This document shows positions 23,591-38,198 of a stretch of 64,000 nucleotides of DNA, piece after piece. The notes beneath the pieces are model-generated. The model searched no databases. It had not been told where the DNA came from and saw nothing but the letters and a program-made list of their open reading frames with translations. The stretch is from NCBI GenBank assembly GCA_013398615.1, contig VZSR01000514.1:8179316-8243315 (forward strand), written 5' to 3'. Origin of the DNA: Brachypodius melanocephalos. Lineage: Eukaryota; Chordata; Aves; Passeriformes; Pycnonotidae. Position numbers and translations under genes: made by a program. Each line of letters starts with the position of its first letter. Within the stretch, counting starts at the first letter, position 1.

Positions 23591-23750
23591 CCAGCAATTT
23601 GAAGTTTGTACACATCCTGGCTGATCCCTTGCCCCCTGCCTGCAGTATCCCCATAATCTCACACAGCAGACAGGCCATTGCGTATGATCACTAATGCAGC
23701 AGGCACACAGAGATGTAGATTTGTATCAAAGCTGTGCTTTCAGAGCCCAG

Positions 23751-23771
23751 AAAAAAAAAGAAAAAAAAAAA
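23751..23771. repeat. A-rich run
   Basis: Two runs of A separated by one G lie just right of the reverse-transcriptase relic. Confidence 0.85.
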
Positions 23772-26700
23772 GCTGGCCCCAGGAAAAAAACAGATTGTAT
23801 TTTGCACGTGCTGCTTAAAATGACAGTTTTAGAAAACATCTTTAGTAAGACAAAATCAGAAACACAGGTATCAACATTATAAAGGCAGAATGGCCTATGT
23901 CAGAAATGTATTTTTGTTGGACATGTAATGATATTTATTCTGATGTTTTCCCTCTCTATTTTGCAGACTGAAAATCAAATATTGATTTGGAGAATTTATC
24001 TTTTTTTTCTGATTTTTTATGGCTTTAGTAACTCTCTCCTCTTGTTCCTGCTTCCAACCCCAGGTTCATAACACAGTTCCCTGTTTCCAAAGCTCTCCAC
24101 CACTATGATTACGTTATCTTATGTAAAATGCAGATGTTTTCACCATGTTTTGCAAGTATTGCTAATCCAATGAGTCAGAAAATCCTTTGACAGTTTTTGT
24201 TCTGCCTTCCCTTAAAAACTGAGTGGGAATTTCAGCCATCATCCCTGTGCTATATTCTAAAGCAGTTTCCATATCACATCCATATGTAGGAATCTATATA
24301 GTGGTTACTTTCTTGTAGCCTTTTCTGAATGCATTGAGAAGAGTCTACTCTTCTTCCACTTATCTCATATAATCTGTGATGTATTACTGGGTGTTATTAC
24401 CTCCAATACTGTCGTGCTCCTAACTCATATTATTTCTATTCTCCTGCATGTAATTAACTAGACATCATTCTTCCATATTTACCTACATCTTAAAATTACG
24501 CTTTGTCTTACATTTTCTCACAATTCCTCTGGCTAACTTAGTCTTTTAATTACTATTTCTTCATAATAATAATGTTTCAGCTAAGCTTGAAATAAATCTG
24601 TGGCTTTGAAGAGCTACACGTGTACAATTTGAATGAGGTTTCGGATCTGAACTTTACAGGTGAACTATACTGGGTTACTGAGTCCTGAAAATTTGCATCT
24701 GTCTTTCAATTTATAGATCACTTCAATTTCTGAATAACGTATATATTAGGCACTTACTGTTTCTTTACAGAATTGTCTGGAACTGAAGCAAAGGAGGATG
24801 CATTTGTTTGAAGCTGGATATAGATCTTGAAAATGTAAACCATGTACTGCTTCCTAATCTTGTGCTACTAAGATTTTGCCACGTGGAATAACACTGAATG
24901 TAATACAGAGTACACTGGGTGGTTTTGGTAACACACAGTTTGCAGAAGGTCCAGTAATTCTGCCCTCAGGTGCCCAGACTTGTGTATTTTTGACCACAAA
25001 TGACCTGTATTCTTGGGCATTTTGGAACTGGTTTGAACCTAACATGACAAGTACTTTACTTGCAAGGTGTTTTTTCAGTGTCTAACACTCACTTTGCTTT
25101 TAGCTTTTGTCTAGATCTCCAATCTCTGCAAAAAAAATAGTTTTCACTCCTCAGTATTTTGATATAGGAAAGATTGGAACTCATAAGCAAAGTCTGCCAT
25201 AAAAATCATTGCTTTTGCTTTTTGTAGCATCATATCTGTTTGTTTCCTCACATTGCTACTAATGCTCACCACTAGACAGCCAGGGAGATTTGTTCAAGTA
25301 AGCATGTAATCACATCCTCTAAGAAGTGGTGAACCAGATTACCACAAGGCGTGCAAATGTTTGACAGATTATTACTAGCTGTGTGCTTGCTCAGGAGTCA
25401 GGCCAAGCTCTTCTCTTCCCTGTGCTGAGTGCTTTAAATACTGCTTGAATTTGGGTCTGACTGTACAGGCTCCCCACAATGGCAGTGCAGTGATATGTGG
25501 TGGTATCTCCACCTGAATTCAAACATCAAATGCCCTGAGTATTTGCCTTGAATGGCAGCAGCTGGGCTTTTGTTGTGTGTTCATCCTTCTACCAGTGCTA
25601 TCCTTCAGGGTGTCATTGTCAAAGTAGGGCATACTTCTCAACCTCAAACAGTGTGAGGCTTGTGGAAAAAAAAATCAAGCAGTGAGATATGTGAAATTCT
25701 CATTGAATTAATGGGCTCCTTTGATTTTTTGCCCAAGAGAATACAAAAATCAAAAAAAATTTAAGCCAAAAAAATCTGGCGTCTCCTGGGTAAACTGTGA
25801 GAGTTGAGAAGTATGACATAAGCATTAGTAGCCTTTGTGCCTCTGGATAGCTCTGCTGAATCTCCCAAGACTCTAAAAGTTGATTTGTCAGCTTAACATT
25901 AGCTTCAGCCTTAGCTGCAGCAGTGGCTGTTGTTTCACCTTTATCAGCAGAAATGGTACAGCTACTGGAGGGACTGATGTGGTAAATCTTTTTGTGACAC
26001 CATTTTGTTTTTGCCACTATCTCTAATTGGTTTGCTCGTGCACTCTGCATCCCTAGCTAGATAGGCTGAAAGCTTCATCACACTTTAATTAGAAAAGAGC
26101 TATTTTAAAGTTACAGAGTTGACTAATTTTATTCATCGAGTCTCTAAGGGTCACATTTTCAAACTGGACCACTGAAAATGCCATTGGTGATATTTTGCAG
26201 AGGCTGAATCCACATTACTGCATTGTAAGCATCATAATTTGACACATTCACAAAAATTAATGTAGCTCTGCAGCTACAAGCAAAACACAGTGGGTTTTGT
26301 GTATAAAAATATAACTGACAGCTTCCATCTATTTGGCCAAGCCTGGATGCCCAATATTGAGTATATTGGATATAAAATCACTTTGGCTTGACTCCCGCTT
26401 TCTTCTTTTTCCTTGTATTTCCCAGTCACATGAACTGAAATTGATATATTGGTTTGCAAAATAAGGCAGATAAATGTACTAGAAGTATGTGTGGCCTCAT
26501 GAGGATTCAGAGGATTTCTAGGACAGCCTTAGAATGGCTGATGGAAAGTTCAAAGCTGATGGCATTGAACTTTCTGAATGTCCACCTCCTCATCTCTGAG
26601 CCAGGGTGTGTGAGGGAGAGAGACAAAGATTAGGGCAATCACCTGAGGTGAGCCACACACTGTGTAGGGAAATCCTGCAGTGTCCTGCAGTGACTTGTGG

Positions 26701-28514
26701 CACAACATGACAGTCACTGCAATTTCTCACCTGAAAATCTATCCCTGCCTTCATTGTAGTCAGAAACATTTCTTACTACAGCAGAATCCAGTTGTTCATT
26801 GTTCTGAAGGTGTACCTTCAGAGAGTCTCCAGGACAGCCTTTATGTGAGAAGGAATTTTCAGTTTTGTTAAGAATATTGGGATTTTTATTGTTATCGGTC
26901 CTGGTGTAGGGGACTCTGATGCAGCCTGTTCGTTCTGTATTAACTTAATTTTTTCTGCCAAATAAAATCCATTTCTGTTATACAATCTAGTACCATTATA
27001 GTTCAGGAGGAATCTCTGGCTTGGTATTCCAGGTAGGTGGTAGGTCACAAACAGCCACATCACAAATGAAAAACACACCTTGCTTATGCAGATATACTGA
27101 ATGTTTATCAGTGCATTTTTCTTTTATCAGATATTATAATAAAGCTAAACTGGACAGCCTATAATCCAGTTTGGAAGATAAAGCCAGTCAGCCCAGGGCT
27201 GGTGTAAAGTGGTGGTAGTAGGAAGCCACTGCTGACATGCTGGAAATGAGGAGAGTTCTGTGATCTACCTGCAACGAGAGGAGGCAGCTCTTTATTAGTC
27301 CTTTTGTGCTTGTGTAGAACCGCTACGTTAAATTGCCCTTTGATTTCTAAAGCCTGCAATTTGTTTGTTACTCTGGCACAAAGGAATTTCTTAAGCAACA
27401 GTTAACATAATCTCTTTCCCTTATTATGGTTTTAGATGTTATCTCAGTATCTTTCTTCAAGTACAGCGACAGAGAGAGTGGAGCAAGAAATCTATCCTCA
27501 CTTGATAATCATCAGAGAGGGATTCACCTTGATTAAATGCAGTTTTGCTCCATCATATTTGCCATCTCTCACTGTAAGGTTTTGTGTTAACAGGATATGG
27601 GGATTCATGATGTATTCAAGCAATCTGGATGGCACTTACTGCTTTTTGTTTCTTTCTTTGTTTAGTTGTTGTGAGGGTGTGTCTGCTTTTTCTCTAAAAC
27701 CCCTAACTTCTGCCTGTATTTTCTTCCTCCATTATTTCCCTGTCCCTACGTTTCCCAAATATGAAATCCAGGAGAAAGTGTTTTGCAAAGTACAGCCGAA
27801 GGTGTATTTTTGCTGTGTCCTGTTATGCTAAAATATTTCTTATATGCACAGAAAAAGATCTGCACTTTATAGTAAGGTAGAGTTTTGGTACACTTGGCAC
27901 TCTGTATTTCCAACAGTGATTTTGATGGTATGTGCTGAAACACTGAATTTTTGTGACAAAATTCCATCTTTTAATGTCATTTCAAATGTGTCATGGAGGT
28001 GGGTATGTTGCATCTGGTTTCCTTTCTTTCATACTGTTCTGTTTATTTATGTGAAAGTTGGATGGTCATTGCAAGGTTGTTGAAAATACTGCCATGCTGA
28101 TGTGGTTTTGCACCTTCTTGCCATCCAGCCACCTCTAAACCAAATTGACTTCTGGATCTCAGTTTGTGCATGGATTGGTGGGTGGAGGAACTGGCTGAAA
28201 ACAGAAATATCTACTATGCTTAACTTTTGATGTATCTTGGTTCATTACATTATGCTGATTTTTCAGCACCAGCACCTGGGCTGGGGCTGCTGTCTGCTCC
28301 CATTTCCAGCACAGCAATAGTTCAGGGCTCCTGAACTTCCATCAGCTGAGCAATCACAGGTTTATGGCAACACACAGACCACTGCTGAGGTGCTCTTCTC
28401 AAGATACATTTACAGGTTTCCAATATTGCTGACAGAAGAATAAAACCTAATTTTGAATCTTTGATTATGGTTTGTGGTTTTTTGGTCATGTACACTTGGT
28501 GCAATATTAAACTT

Positions 28515-28564
28515 GCATGTGTGTATGTGTGTATATGTGTATGCATACATGCATAGATGCATAC
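28515..28564. repeat. Imperfect TG/TATG/CATA repeat
   Basis: Alternating purine-pyrimidine sequence (GCATGTGTGTATGTGTGTAT onward, then ATGCATACATGCATAG) forms a compound imperfect microsatellite. Confidence 0.85.
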
Positions 28565-29419
28565 TTACCTTGTATTAAATACTTGAGATATGCCTGACAT
28601 GGAAATTGTGGCAATGTGTATTAAACAAACACTGAAACTTCTGAAGATTAAATTGAATAGATTATAACAAAAGTCTTTGGAAAACAGCAATGTCCCAATC
28701 TTGCCTTTCTTTCATACACCTTTGCTGTCCTGGGTTATACACATAGAGTGGGATTTGAAGCCTCCACCCTTATATTTCTAAACAGTATTTTCTGTTTTCC
28801 CTTTCAGCTCCAGTCTTTTTTACACACCCTGGAGAAATAGTATATATGAATCAAATTAAGAATAGGGAGGGAAAAGCTATCTTAAAAAAATTTCTTGCTA
28901 ATTAAATTTAGTCTTTTGTATCAGAGTCAGACCAAGAGCCTTTTGAATATCAATAACACATCTTGAACTGGTTCTAATTTCCACTGAAATGATCATCTGG
29001 ATCTGTAGAATGAATCTGAATTCACTTTGACTGAATCTGGCCAAGTGTTGTTGCTGTGGTTTCCTGTATTGGAACATTCCCTCCTTGCTCTCCTCTCTGC
29101 CATGCAGGGTAGCACCTTCTATTCCAAAGGCAGTGACAGGATCAGAAAGCAATCCATATTGTGGGTGACATGTGAAACACAGCTCTACACGATGTCTTTG
29201 GATAGCCATTGATTTCTGAGTTCTGGAGGTAAATCTTCACTAAAATTCAGTAACTGGAAAAAAATTTCTTCTTCTGCATGACAGAAAAAAAGACAGGGTT
29301 CTTTTAGCTGGAAAAGAATTCTTATTAGGATCTGATTTTTGTATTTTGTAAATACAACTGCATCTGCTTAAGAAAGAAATATTAGCAATTTTTATCCATA
29401 ATCAAAATGCTAAAAAAAT

Positions 29420-29945
29420 ATTTTTTCTCATCCTGTCTTTTAGCTTTCTTTGAAGTCACAATATTAAACCTCCTTAAAAATATTTATGTGTATTTAGTTA
29501 ACAAAAGCTCCTGTAAGTTGAATCCATGCTGGCAAAAGGTTCAGGTAAGCTCTCTATATAAGCTTACAGACAATTGTGTAAATCTTCAGCCATTAAAGAG
29601 AAAGGAGAAAAAAGCCATCCTCATTACACTGCTGTCATTTACTCTTCATCTCCTGTCCTCTTTAGCAGCATTAAGATGGGATGTAAATTTGCCAGTTAAT
29701 GCTGTTAGAAAATGGATGGTTCAAGAAGGGCAGGAATTAGAGATCAGTATTAGGTGCAGATAAGCTCCTTTTCCTCCGCAGTGGCGGCTGTTTAACATTC
29801 ATGGGAAAATCATCATCAAACAGCGTTATCACAGCTCTGTTGATGGCTGAGGAACTTCATCACTATGATAATTTTTTTTTTTTATAGCTGTGAGCCAAAA
29901 AGCTCCCTTTTATTTCTGCTGTCTATAACTGCGATAGAAGCTTGT
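29420..29945. promoter_or_regulatory. Candidate conserved noncoding element
   Basis: This stretch has a 118-codon plus-strand open frame without recognisable similarity. It also has features typical of regulatory DNA: GCAGATAAGC (GATA site), CCGCAGTGGCGGC, CAAACAGCGTTATCACAGC and GTTGATGGCTGAGG, with CpGs kept in AT-rich context. No repeat was recognised. Confidence 0.35.
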
Positions 29946-31552
29946 TTGTATGGGTAGGGTATTGCAAACTCTTAGCTCTTCAGCCAGGTTTGATTTCTTT
30001 CCACTGCTGCTCCCCCACTCAACCCCTTGTGTATGTTGCACTAAACAGTAATACTGATAAAAAAAAATATTGTGCTCAAACAGTCCTTCACAGAATAACT
30101 GATATTTTTATGATCAGTAATTCAAAGTTCGACAAGCGATGCCATTCTGTAAGGAAACTGTCATCCATTTTGTGGTGAGTTAAGGGTTGAGACTATAAAG
30201 CAAACACCCAGGGATGAAGTGGATATCTGATGCCATGTGAACTTGACCATGAGGTGCTTCAAGGATCAGAACATGGCTAAGAGCTACGTTGTTTTGCTTT
30301 TTTCATCATCAGGTGAAAAGGTTTGTAGCCTGTTACATATTTTTATCCCCTCCAGCCTGAGGAAGGGACTGTACTTATCTGTATTTTCTTGAATTTTTTT
30401 TAACTTAAAGTTATGAGAGTTCATCTGTAGGTATTTTGTCACAGCATGCAATGTCCAGTTTTAAACTCATCAAATTTGTGTAAGAACTCACCTCTAAATG
30501 GTATTTCTACCCCATGCTCAGCCATCTTTGAAGGTATCTGAGATGTAGATCATGGTTCTTTGCCTCATACACGTGAGGAGGGAAGATACACAGTTCCAGA
30601 CTCTATGCATTCTTCCAGGGGAGATAAGGTGCTATTCAAGGAAATTTTTTAATTTATTAAGGTTCTCAGCTAATGCTTCTTTGCAGCTTTGACCTCATTT
30701 TTTATAGTTTATCTGCTCTAAATGACATTTCTCATTTTGAATATAGCTGGAAAACATTGTGCTAAACAGCAATTTTGTAGCCTCCACAGCACCACCTGAT
30801 AATTTTGATATTTCCACTTTGAATTCAGTATTGATTTGATTATTTAGGTAATTTACTTTTGACACAAGCTCATTCCTTGTCTTTTCCTGAGCAGGGAGTT
30901 CCTATCATGACATGTTGTGCTGAATTATGTTTGGAGTTTAGAGATAAGGACTTTTGTCTACTCGAGACTCCACTTAGGCCACCAAACTCATTTCCCATAG
31001 GAAGAGGGTTTGAATTTTGCAAAGGATTTTGCAAAAAGTGGAGGACTTGTGAGGTTTGGATTTGAGGTGATTGGTTTGTTTCAGTAGGGTAGTAATAATT
31101 ATTATGGAGAAATTGTAAGTACCAAGCAAGGTCTGTTTCAAAGCTGTTCTGCCACCATCACATGCTTCTCCTCTTTAATTCTTGCTTTTCTAAGCAGGTA
31201 AACCCATCTAGTTTCATCAGATTTTTTTTTAATTTATTTTTGTGCTACTGATCTCTAGATGAGATTTTGCATTGCAGTAGCTGTACAATTTCCTCTCTGT
31301 GTTCAAAGGGAGGAAGCTTGTGTTTCCATAACACTGACCTTAGGATACTGTAGGACTATTACAAAGACATTTGAATGTTTCCTTGTCTTTTCCAAACTGC
31401 ATGAGGCCTCTGAAATGTGCAAGCATATTGGGTTGTTTCAGTGTTGCTTCAGGTTGGCATCATGACCCATTTAAATATCGTGGGCTGTATTTCACTTTTT
31501 TCCTACGACATCATAGTTTCTTGTATGGTTAATTTTAAAATAACTTGACTAC

Positions 31553-31576
31553 AAAAAAAAAAAAAAAAAAAAAAAA
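31553..31576. repeat. A24 homopolymer
   Basis: Twenty-four uninterrupted A occur with no identified retroposed body to the left. Confidence 0.95.
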
Positions 31577-34500
31577 GGAATGCCTTGGGTTCACAAGAAC
31601 AAAAGACAATGATTGTAATTTGCCTCTGCCCTTTAGCAAAGCAATCAGCAATTTTCTAGTATTTTGCAGTCATCCATCTAGCTATCTGTTCATCTTGTAA
31701 TACCCTTACTTTTTCTTGGAAATATTCAAATTTATTAACCTTTTAGTAACTGGAAACCACTAAAATGCTGTATTGTATTAAGGAAAAGGAAACTCGTCTG
31801 TGCAAATTTTGTGTGCTAATTTATTGCTTTACTCCCCTTTTTAATGGGCAAAAATTGTCCAAATATTGCCATTGGCAGCTGCTACCCGTACTGCCTTGAC
31901 TTCCACCTGGGCAGGGTGTAGGAAGGCATGTTATTCTCATTAAGAAGGATATTTCACAGCAGTGCAATAAGGCACTAGGCAATTGGTGTTGGCTCACTGG
32001 AGCCCACTAGGATGTGGAAAAAATGGAGGATCTTTGGCTGAGGCAAGGCTGAGTGCTACTCATGTACAGATTTTGTCTTGATTATTTAAGGATTCTTTCT
32101 CAAGCAGTAATAGAGAGCCTATTTATCTGTATTTGTATAAATGGACTCTGCATCGTTGGTAAGAAAGGCATTTTTTAAAGATTACAATTCATCATTCAAT
32201 GTTTTCTGAAGTATCATGCAAAGATATCGGATCAGGCTCTGCAGGACCTAACTCAGGTCCTGGCAGCAAAGCAACAACATCACCACAATGCTCAGGATTG
32301 CAAGATTGTGCAGAGATAACCAACAGTCCCAGCCTTGATGGTTGGGGAAATCTGGCACTCCTGATGTGAAAAGGAAGGTGCTTTGAGCCTCAGCTGGTTG
32401 TCCCCACATACTGCAAACCCACTGACTGCTCCTGGCTGAGTCTTGAAAATTTGCAGTGCAGATTCAGAAGTGGGCCAGACTGCATCAGAAAGATTGATTT
32501 GAATAAGGCAGGGCTCCTAATTATAGAAATTATAAAACTAGGCACAGGTCAGGTGGTTGTAGAGGACAGAACCATAAGAACTTGGGGTTGGATTGTACTG
32601 AGAGTACAAACCACTCTTGGATGGAAACCGTAGGACTGTTCTGAGTAAGAACATTCTTAGTGCTGACCACAAATGGCAGTGGCAAACTCATCTGCATTCA
32701 AGGAAGGTGAACCTAATCAAATTATGTTCAGTTTTGATCTTAAATCTTTCATTGATGTTTTTCTTATTCTCTGCCCAGGGAATCTGCTCAGACACTTTCC
32801 TGGGCAGCAGTTTTTAGGGCTTAAGCTCACCTGAGCTGACATTGCCCAATGCTGGTATTTAGGGATTCTGCAGTGTCCAGAACTGTGAGTCTCTTCTTGC
32901 TCCAGTCCATTTCCAGGCGTAGACTCACCTTCTTCCAGGCATGATTCCTTATCAGGGGAGTTTACATTTACTAATCCCTGTGGCTAGGATTCGTGCTGCA
33001 TACCTGTGGACTTGTGTGTGTTTGTTCATGCTTCACTTATGCACTAGAGCTGGAAAGATGCAAACAAGTAATTGCACAGCACTGCTGAGCTTTGTGCTCT
33101 GATACCTCTGGCTACCTCAGCCACTGAATTCTGCAGGGAGAGAGACCATGTGTCATCTCCTCTCATTGACTGCTGGATATATCAGGACAACCAGAAACTA
33201 AGCAAGTTTTGGACATTTATCTGTAACCTTTAATAATTTGCTATGCATATCCACTCATTCCTTTGTTATATTATCAATATTCTGCAGTGCCACTGGTTTT
33301 AATAAGAAGCCTTTTCCCTGGTTTTCTTTGTTCTAGTCATCTAATCTCCTAATGGAAGTTTCTAATTAAATTCCTACAGCCATTTTCAAACTGTGTTTTG
33401 AATAACAAAGTCTTGCAAATGCTAAAAGTGTATCTCTTCCCCTGGCTTGGATGCTCTACATTCCAAATAGCTGTGGAGAAGTGATGCAGGTCACTGTGGA
33501 GAAATGTTGCTGAGAACCTCTCTCAGCTGGATGAGAGGGATGTAAATTATACTTTTCCTCTACAGGAAATAGTGCAGAAGGTCTAAGAAAAGTCTTCCAG
33601 AATCTCACTTACAGTTTTAATGAATTTTGAACTGATGAGGAAGAAACACTAGGTATTCATGGAGCAACCAGCACTTTCCTGGTGGACCTGGTGCTGCACA
33701 GAAGCTGAGAAACCAGGATCACCAATGAAATTTATTACTTCTCTATCCAAAACCCTTTCATTTGGATTTGAACTTTATGCACTGGGTGCAGCCAAGGGTT
33801 GAATTACTGTCATTCATATCTCATCAGCATTCTTCAGCTACTTCTGCAGCGGAAAGGAGAAAAACGGAAAGAAAAAGAAATGTCAGAATCAGCTCATAAA
33901 TATGGTGATTATGATAATAAATATGAAAGACTATGTTTGTCTAATTGATCCTTCCTTTATTAATCCCAGGAAATATTGCTACTGGCATGTGCTGCCATTT
34001 CCAGCTGGGTCCGCAGAAGTACTCAGAGAAATGTTTCTGGCAAAAAAGTATTTCTTGGTGCCCTTTATGCACGTGGTTCTGCACAGAGATTTCTGCATAC
34101 AGACCTGCTCATCCTCTGCTGTGCAACTCAAAGTTCCTTAAAATGCACACTTGATGTGAAAGCCTCAGCCAAAGCTGCCACTTTCTCCCCTTTCTCTGAA
34201 GCACTGTAGCATTCCTGCTTCTCCTGCACACCTGCAGAGGATATTGTTTTGGCCAGAATAAGATGAGCCCAGGTGGTAACATAATGCACATTGCATCTAG
34301 GTTTAACAGCTGTTCCACAAAGGCCTTATGAGTTTTAATCAGTTTTATGCAAGTTTTTATGCACTCTGGTTTTCTACTTTTTTATTTTAATCTTGTTTAA
34401 TGTGTGGACAAAAAGCACCGATAGATTTATTTAGAGGTGGTTCAGATTTGTTGTCAGGGGCCTGCTCACAGAGGGTCTGTGTTTCAGAAGGGTTTATTTC

Positions 34501-36660
34501 CTTTTGCAAAAGCATAGATGCATAAATAAAAAAAGGCCTCTACATTTTACAGATGCATAAATTTAGCTTTTCTATGATATAATAATACCCAAGTTGTCTG
34601 TGGCCAGTTTTATCTGACAGTCATAAAGCATGGGTTCCATGAACAGTTGAATTTAGGGACTGGATAAGTTTGATTCAAAACACTTCTGCCTTTCCTCTAT
34701 GTCTCATTTACAGACTGGTTTCAGATTTGCTATTCCTGGTGCTTTACTGCAAGCATAGAACAATTTTTAGGTTGAAATTAGATCTCTCATAAAATGAGGA
34801 AAGGCCTTTGAAATTCCCTATATGGACAGTGCTCAGTACTCAGAAATGTCAACATTTCTGCTTCCTCGACCTTCATCACAGAGACTTCTGACCAGCATGG
34901 CACCCTAGCACCTGTGCTTTTAATTTCTTTGTTTAATAATGGTTTTGAATCTTTAACAGGGAATTTTGTGATCTCCTAGAAAAATATATTAAAAAACTTA
35001 TAGGAAAACTATTCAGAAATGTTTATTAATCTGATGGTCTTTTGAATTCCATTTAGTTCCATTGACAGTACTCTTTACCATCACCTGAAAAAATCCCTGT
35101 TTATTTTAAAGGGGGTTTTTTTTCTGAGCTTGGAAATTTTATTCCCATTCTAGGAGAAAACTCTGAAATTGCAACATTCTTTTAAAAGTGAAAACAGACA
35201 GAAGAGCTGCCAGTTTTCCAGAATGTTTGTGAATAAATTCCCTTACCTTTTTCCCCAAATAAAAGACTGATTATCTCTGTGGAGGAGACTCTCCAGTACA
35301 GAAACCCGAATGCCTTATCAGAGATGTAGATTTCAGGACAGACAGTACATTGCCTGTAAACTTGCAGCTCAGATGACAGATGGAAACCTGATAAAGTGAG
35401 TGTGCTGATCACTGCACTCAGATTAGACTCTCTAATTTGCATCTTGTCTTCCAATAATGTTTGCTCTGTTTTTGACTTCAAATCTACCTGAGCTTTAAGC
35501 ACAGGCATTTGAGGCCTGAGCTTATTTAAACTTTTTTTTTTTTCAAATGGAATATTTCTGTTTAGCTGGATTTTTAGTTCTGCATCTAACAAAATACAAA
35601 CACTTCAAAGAATGTGTGTCAGCATCTCTGTTCCCTCAGAATTTACCACAGGGGCTTTGTCTGGCCCTGCACCCCAGCAGCTTTGCTGCTGAGTTTTTTG
35701 TGCTTAGCAAAGGGTCTCAAGTATCTCTTTGAGAATTCCACTCTGAAGTGTATGTCTGAGAAATATCTCCTCTTCCCCAAAGTGCTGGGGCATTTTCTAG
35801 CTGATTAAGCCAGTTCCTCTTGAGATGCAGACAGGAGGGAGCTCAGGGTTCTTCTTGAGGGCCAAACTCCCCAGGCACTGTGGAGGTGGGTTGACATTAG
35901 CTAGCCTGCACAAATATTTGCTTGCATCTTTGCCACTTTCAAATCCTGTCTCTCTTGTTTACTCTCCTCTGTCCCTGCCTATCATGTTGCTTTCCTGGCT
36001 GTTGCCATTAGCTTGTAATTCCTGTTCTGTGCCCTAAACTAAAGCATGTTTGTTGGTCATTATCTGAAAGGGTCTTTATTAATAGGCAAAAATAACAGTT
36101 CTAGTGCCTAATGCACATAACTCCAGTGTTAGCACTGTTCGTGGGAGGTGCCCAAATGCTCTTCCTGCTGAGCATTGCAAGGCCAGTGTACAGCTGACCT
36201 CAGGCTAAAAACTTCATTTCATCCATTCAGTATGTAAAGATTTGTAGGATCAGAAGAGAGGAGGCTGAAGGAGGGACAGCAATGAAAATCTGGATCTCCT
36301 TACCTTCCCATCATTTTCACTGGAGCACTGTGAAACTCCACAGGGTAGGAGATGTCATTTAGCCTGTGTGAATGGCAGTGGGTGTTTGTGGCATTGTACA
36401 TGTCAACAGAACATGGCTTGAAATGCTTAAAAATTGCTCTGGGATGGTAGAAGTAGGATGTGCTCTTTAAACAGCCTTCTGTAAATTTGAGTAAGATCAT
36501 GTCAAGCAGTTTAAATATGTTCCCACTCATCTTGAACAGAAAACGTTTCATTTCAAGCAGTTCTGCTTTCTTGTGAGTTGAAGACATTCACCACCCATGG
36601 GACAGAGACCTTGAACTTCTAAGGAGGACACCAGAGAAAACTGGTCTAAAGAAACTGATG

Positions 36661-36768
36661 ACAGAATCACAGGATCCTCAGGGCTGGAAGAGACTTTCAA
36701 GATCATCGAGTCCAGCTGGAAACCCAGAACCATGATAATCACCCCTCAACCATGTCCCCCCAAATCCT
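36661..36768 (-). mobile_element. CR1 LINE 3'-end fragment
   Basis: The plus strand matches the reverse complement of a CR1 3' end: ACAGAATCACAGGATCCTCA, GGGCTGGAAGAGACTTTCAA, GATCATCGAGTCCAGCT, and later ACCCCTCAACCATGTCCCC. It is about 108 bases and 5'-truncated. Confidence 0.88.
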
Positions 36769-37369
36769 AAAATCTTGCTGTGGATTTTATCATCCATTTC
36801 TAATCATGACTTTTGTAGAAGGTAGAAAAACCCTCATGAACAATAGCTCAAGGCAGAAGCAGTTTTTTACCACCCTTATCTTGGGGTCCTGGACAGTCCG
36901 GTGTCTGCTGAGCCATTGAAAACTTTCCCATGCACTGTGGGGAAAGAAGTTTTGATGCTCATGCAAGCTTCTCCAGCATTAAACACAGCTCAAACCTTAA
37001 GCCTCTTTTTTTTATTTTTTAAGTAGCGATTAATGAGAATCGTGATCTAAAAATTAAAATGGTAATGAGCTTTTAGCATAATGAAAAGAGCTTGTACAGG
37101 CAAGAAAAAGCATTTGTGGGTCTCTGAGTCACATTACTTCCGAAACACAAAAGCAGATGTTAGCCATGGCTGGAATGAGGCATATTGACTTTTTTCATTT
37201 TGCACAAAAACACCTCATGTCACACAGAAAGAGGATGCTCTCATGTCTCCAGTCCCATATTCTATTTTTCTTATCCATAGCTTTGTAAATTTTGGGCTGA
37301 GGAATCATTAGACTCACTTTGGATTTATTATGTTTTCCTATGTTTGCATATCTTTATTATCTTTCCATC

Positions 37370-37465
37370 AAATCATAGACTGGTTTTGGTTGGAAGAGAT
37401 CTTAAAAATCATCCAGTTCCTACCCCCTGTCACAAGCACGGACATTTTCCACTGGAAGGTGGAAG
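37370..37465 (-). mobile_element. CR1 LINE 3'-end fragment
   Basis: The plus strand shows AATCATAGACTGGTTTTGGT, TGGAAGAGATCTTAAAAATC, ATCCAGTTCCTACCCCCTGT and a diverged CAAGCACGGACATTTTCCAC, the standard reverse complement of an avian CR1 3' end. Confidence 0.88.
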
Positions 37466-38170
37466 GTACATTTCAAAATATACCAGAACAGAGTAATGTA
37501 CACTCAATGATTTAGGAGTCAAATAAATAGCTAAGGCAGTTTAAATCTGTAGAAAATAATGTCATTGTTATGTGCCACAAATGATACCTGGAGTAATTCA
37601 GGTGAGAGTCAACAAAATTTCTCCAAATGAAAAATAAATACAATATATTATCTTGGTCTTTCTCTCTCAGTGAGTGCAGACAAGAGAAATACCATTTTGA
37701 GAATGCAACTGATTTTTGATGAGTAGCTTGGTTTCTTTTTCTGGATGAATATGTAATATTTTGCAAGTTTTACAAGTGTCCAGGTATAACAATAAAATTT
37801 CTCTCTGTGGCAAAGACACCTAGGAACACACAAGAGTTTGAAAAAACCTACAAAAAATACAAGTTTTAAGCTTGACCTGATGAACAACTCATTGATATTG
37901 TAGCCAGAGTTTGCTCCTCACTGTTGGCTGAATTGATGAATTGAATAGATGTCCAGGGTTTTGGGTTTTTTTTTATCTGAATTGAGGGCATATTTCATTA
38001 GTAGGGGGGAAAAAAAAGAAAAAAAAAAAAGCATCATTTAGAAGAAGAGACTTTGTTTTTGAAATAATTTTCTTTCTTTTAACATTTACAGAACATTCAT
38101 CTGTTTGAAGTCTGGCTCCCAAATATAACAGGTTTTATCTCAGAAGCATGAAAAAAATGGTAAATTTAAG

Positions 38171-38198
38171 AAAAAAAAAAAAAAAAAGAAAAAAGACA
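38171..38198. repeat. A-rich run (A17 plus GAAAAAAG)
   Basis: Seventeen A are followed by G and further A runs. A similar A-rich run lies at about 38010-38031. Confidence 0.92.

Larger units (their letters stand above)
23591..36660. other. Intergenic, no gene recognised
   Basis: About 13 kb without a recognisable exon series. It holds simple repeats at 28.5 and 31.55 kb and the candidate element at 29.4-29.9 kb. The longest open frames (131 codons near 27.4 kb, 136 near 35.2 kb) lack any domain, repeat pattern or splice support. Confidence 0.7.

Noticed and set aside
27436..27831. 131-codon plus-strand frame
   Set aside because: Hydrophobic, Phe/Ser/Cys-rich translation of T-rich DNA with no recognisable motif or conserved start.
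35182..35592. 136-codon minus-strand frame
   Set aside because: No domain, no recognised similarity and no neighbouring exons; treated as chance.
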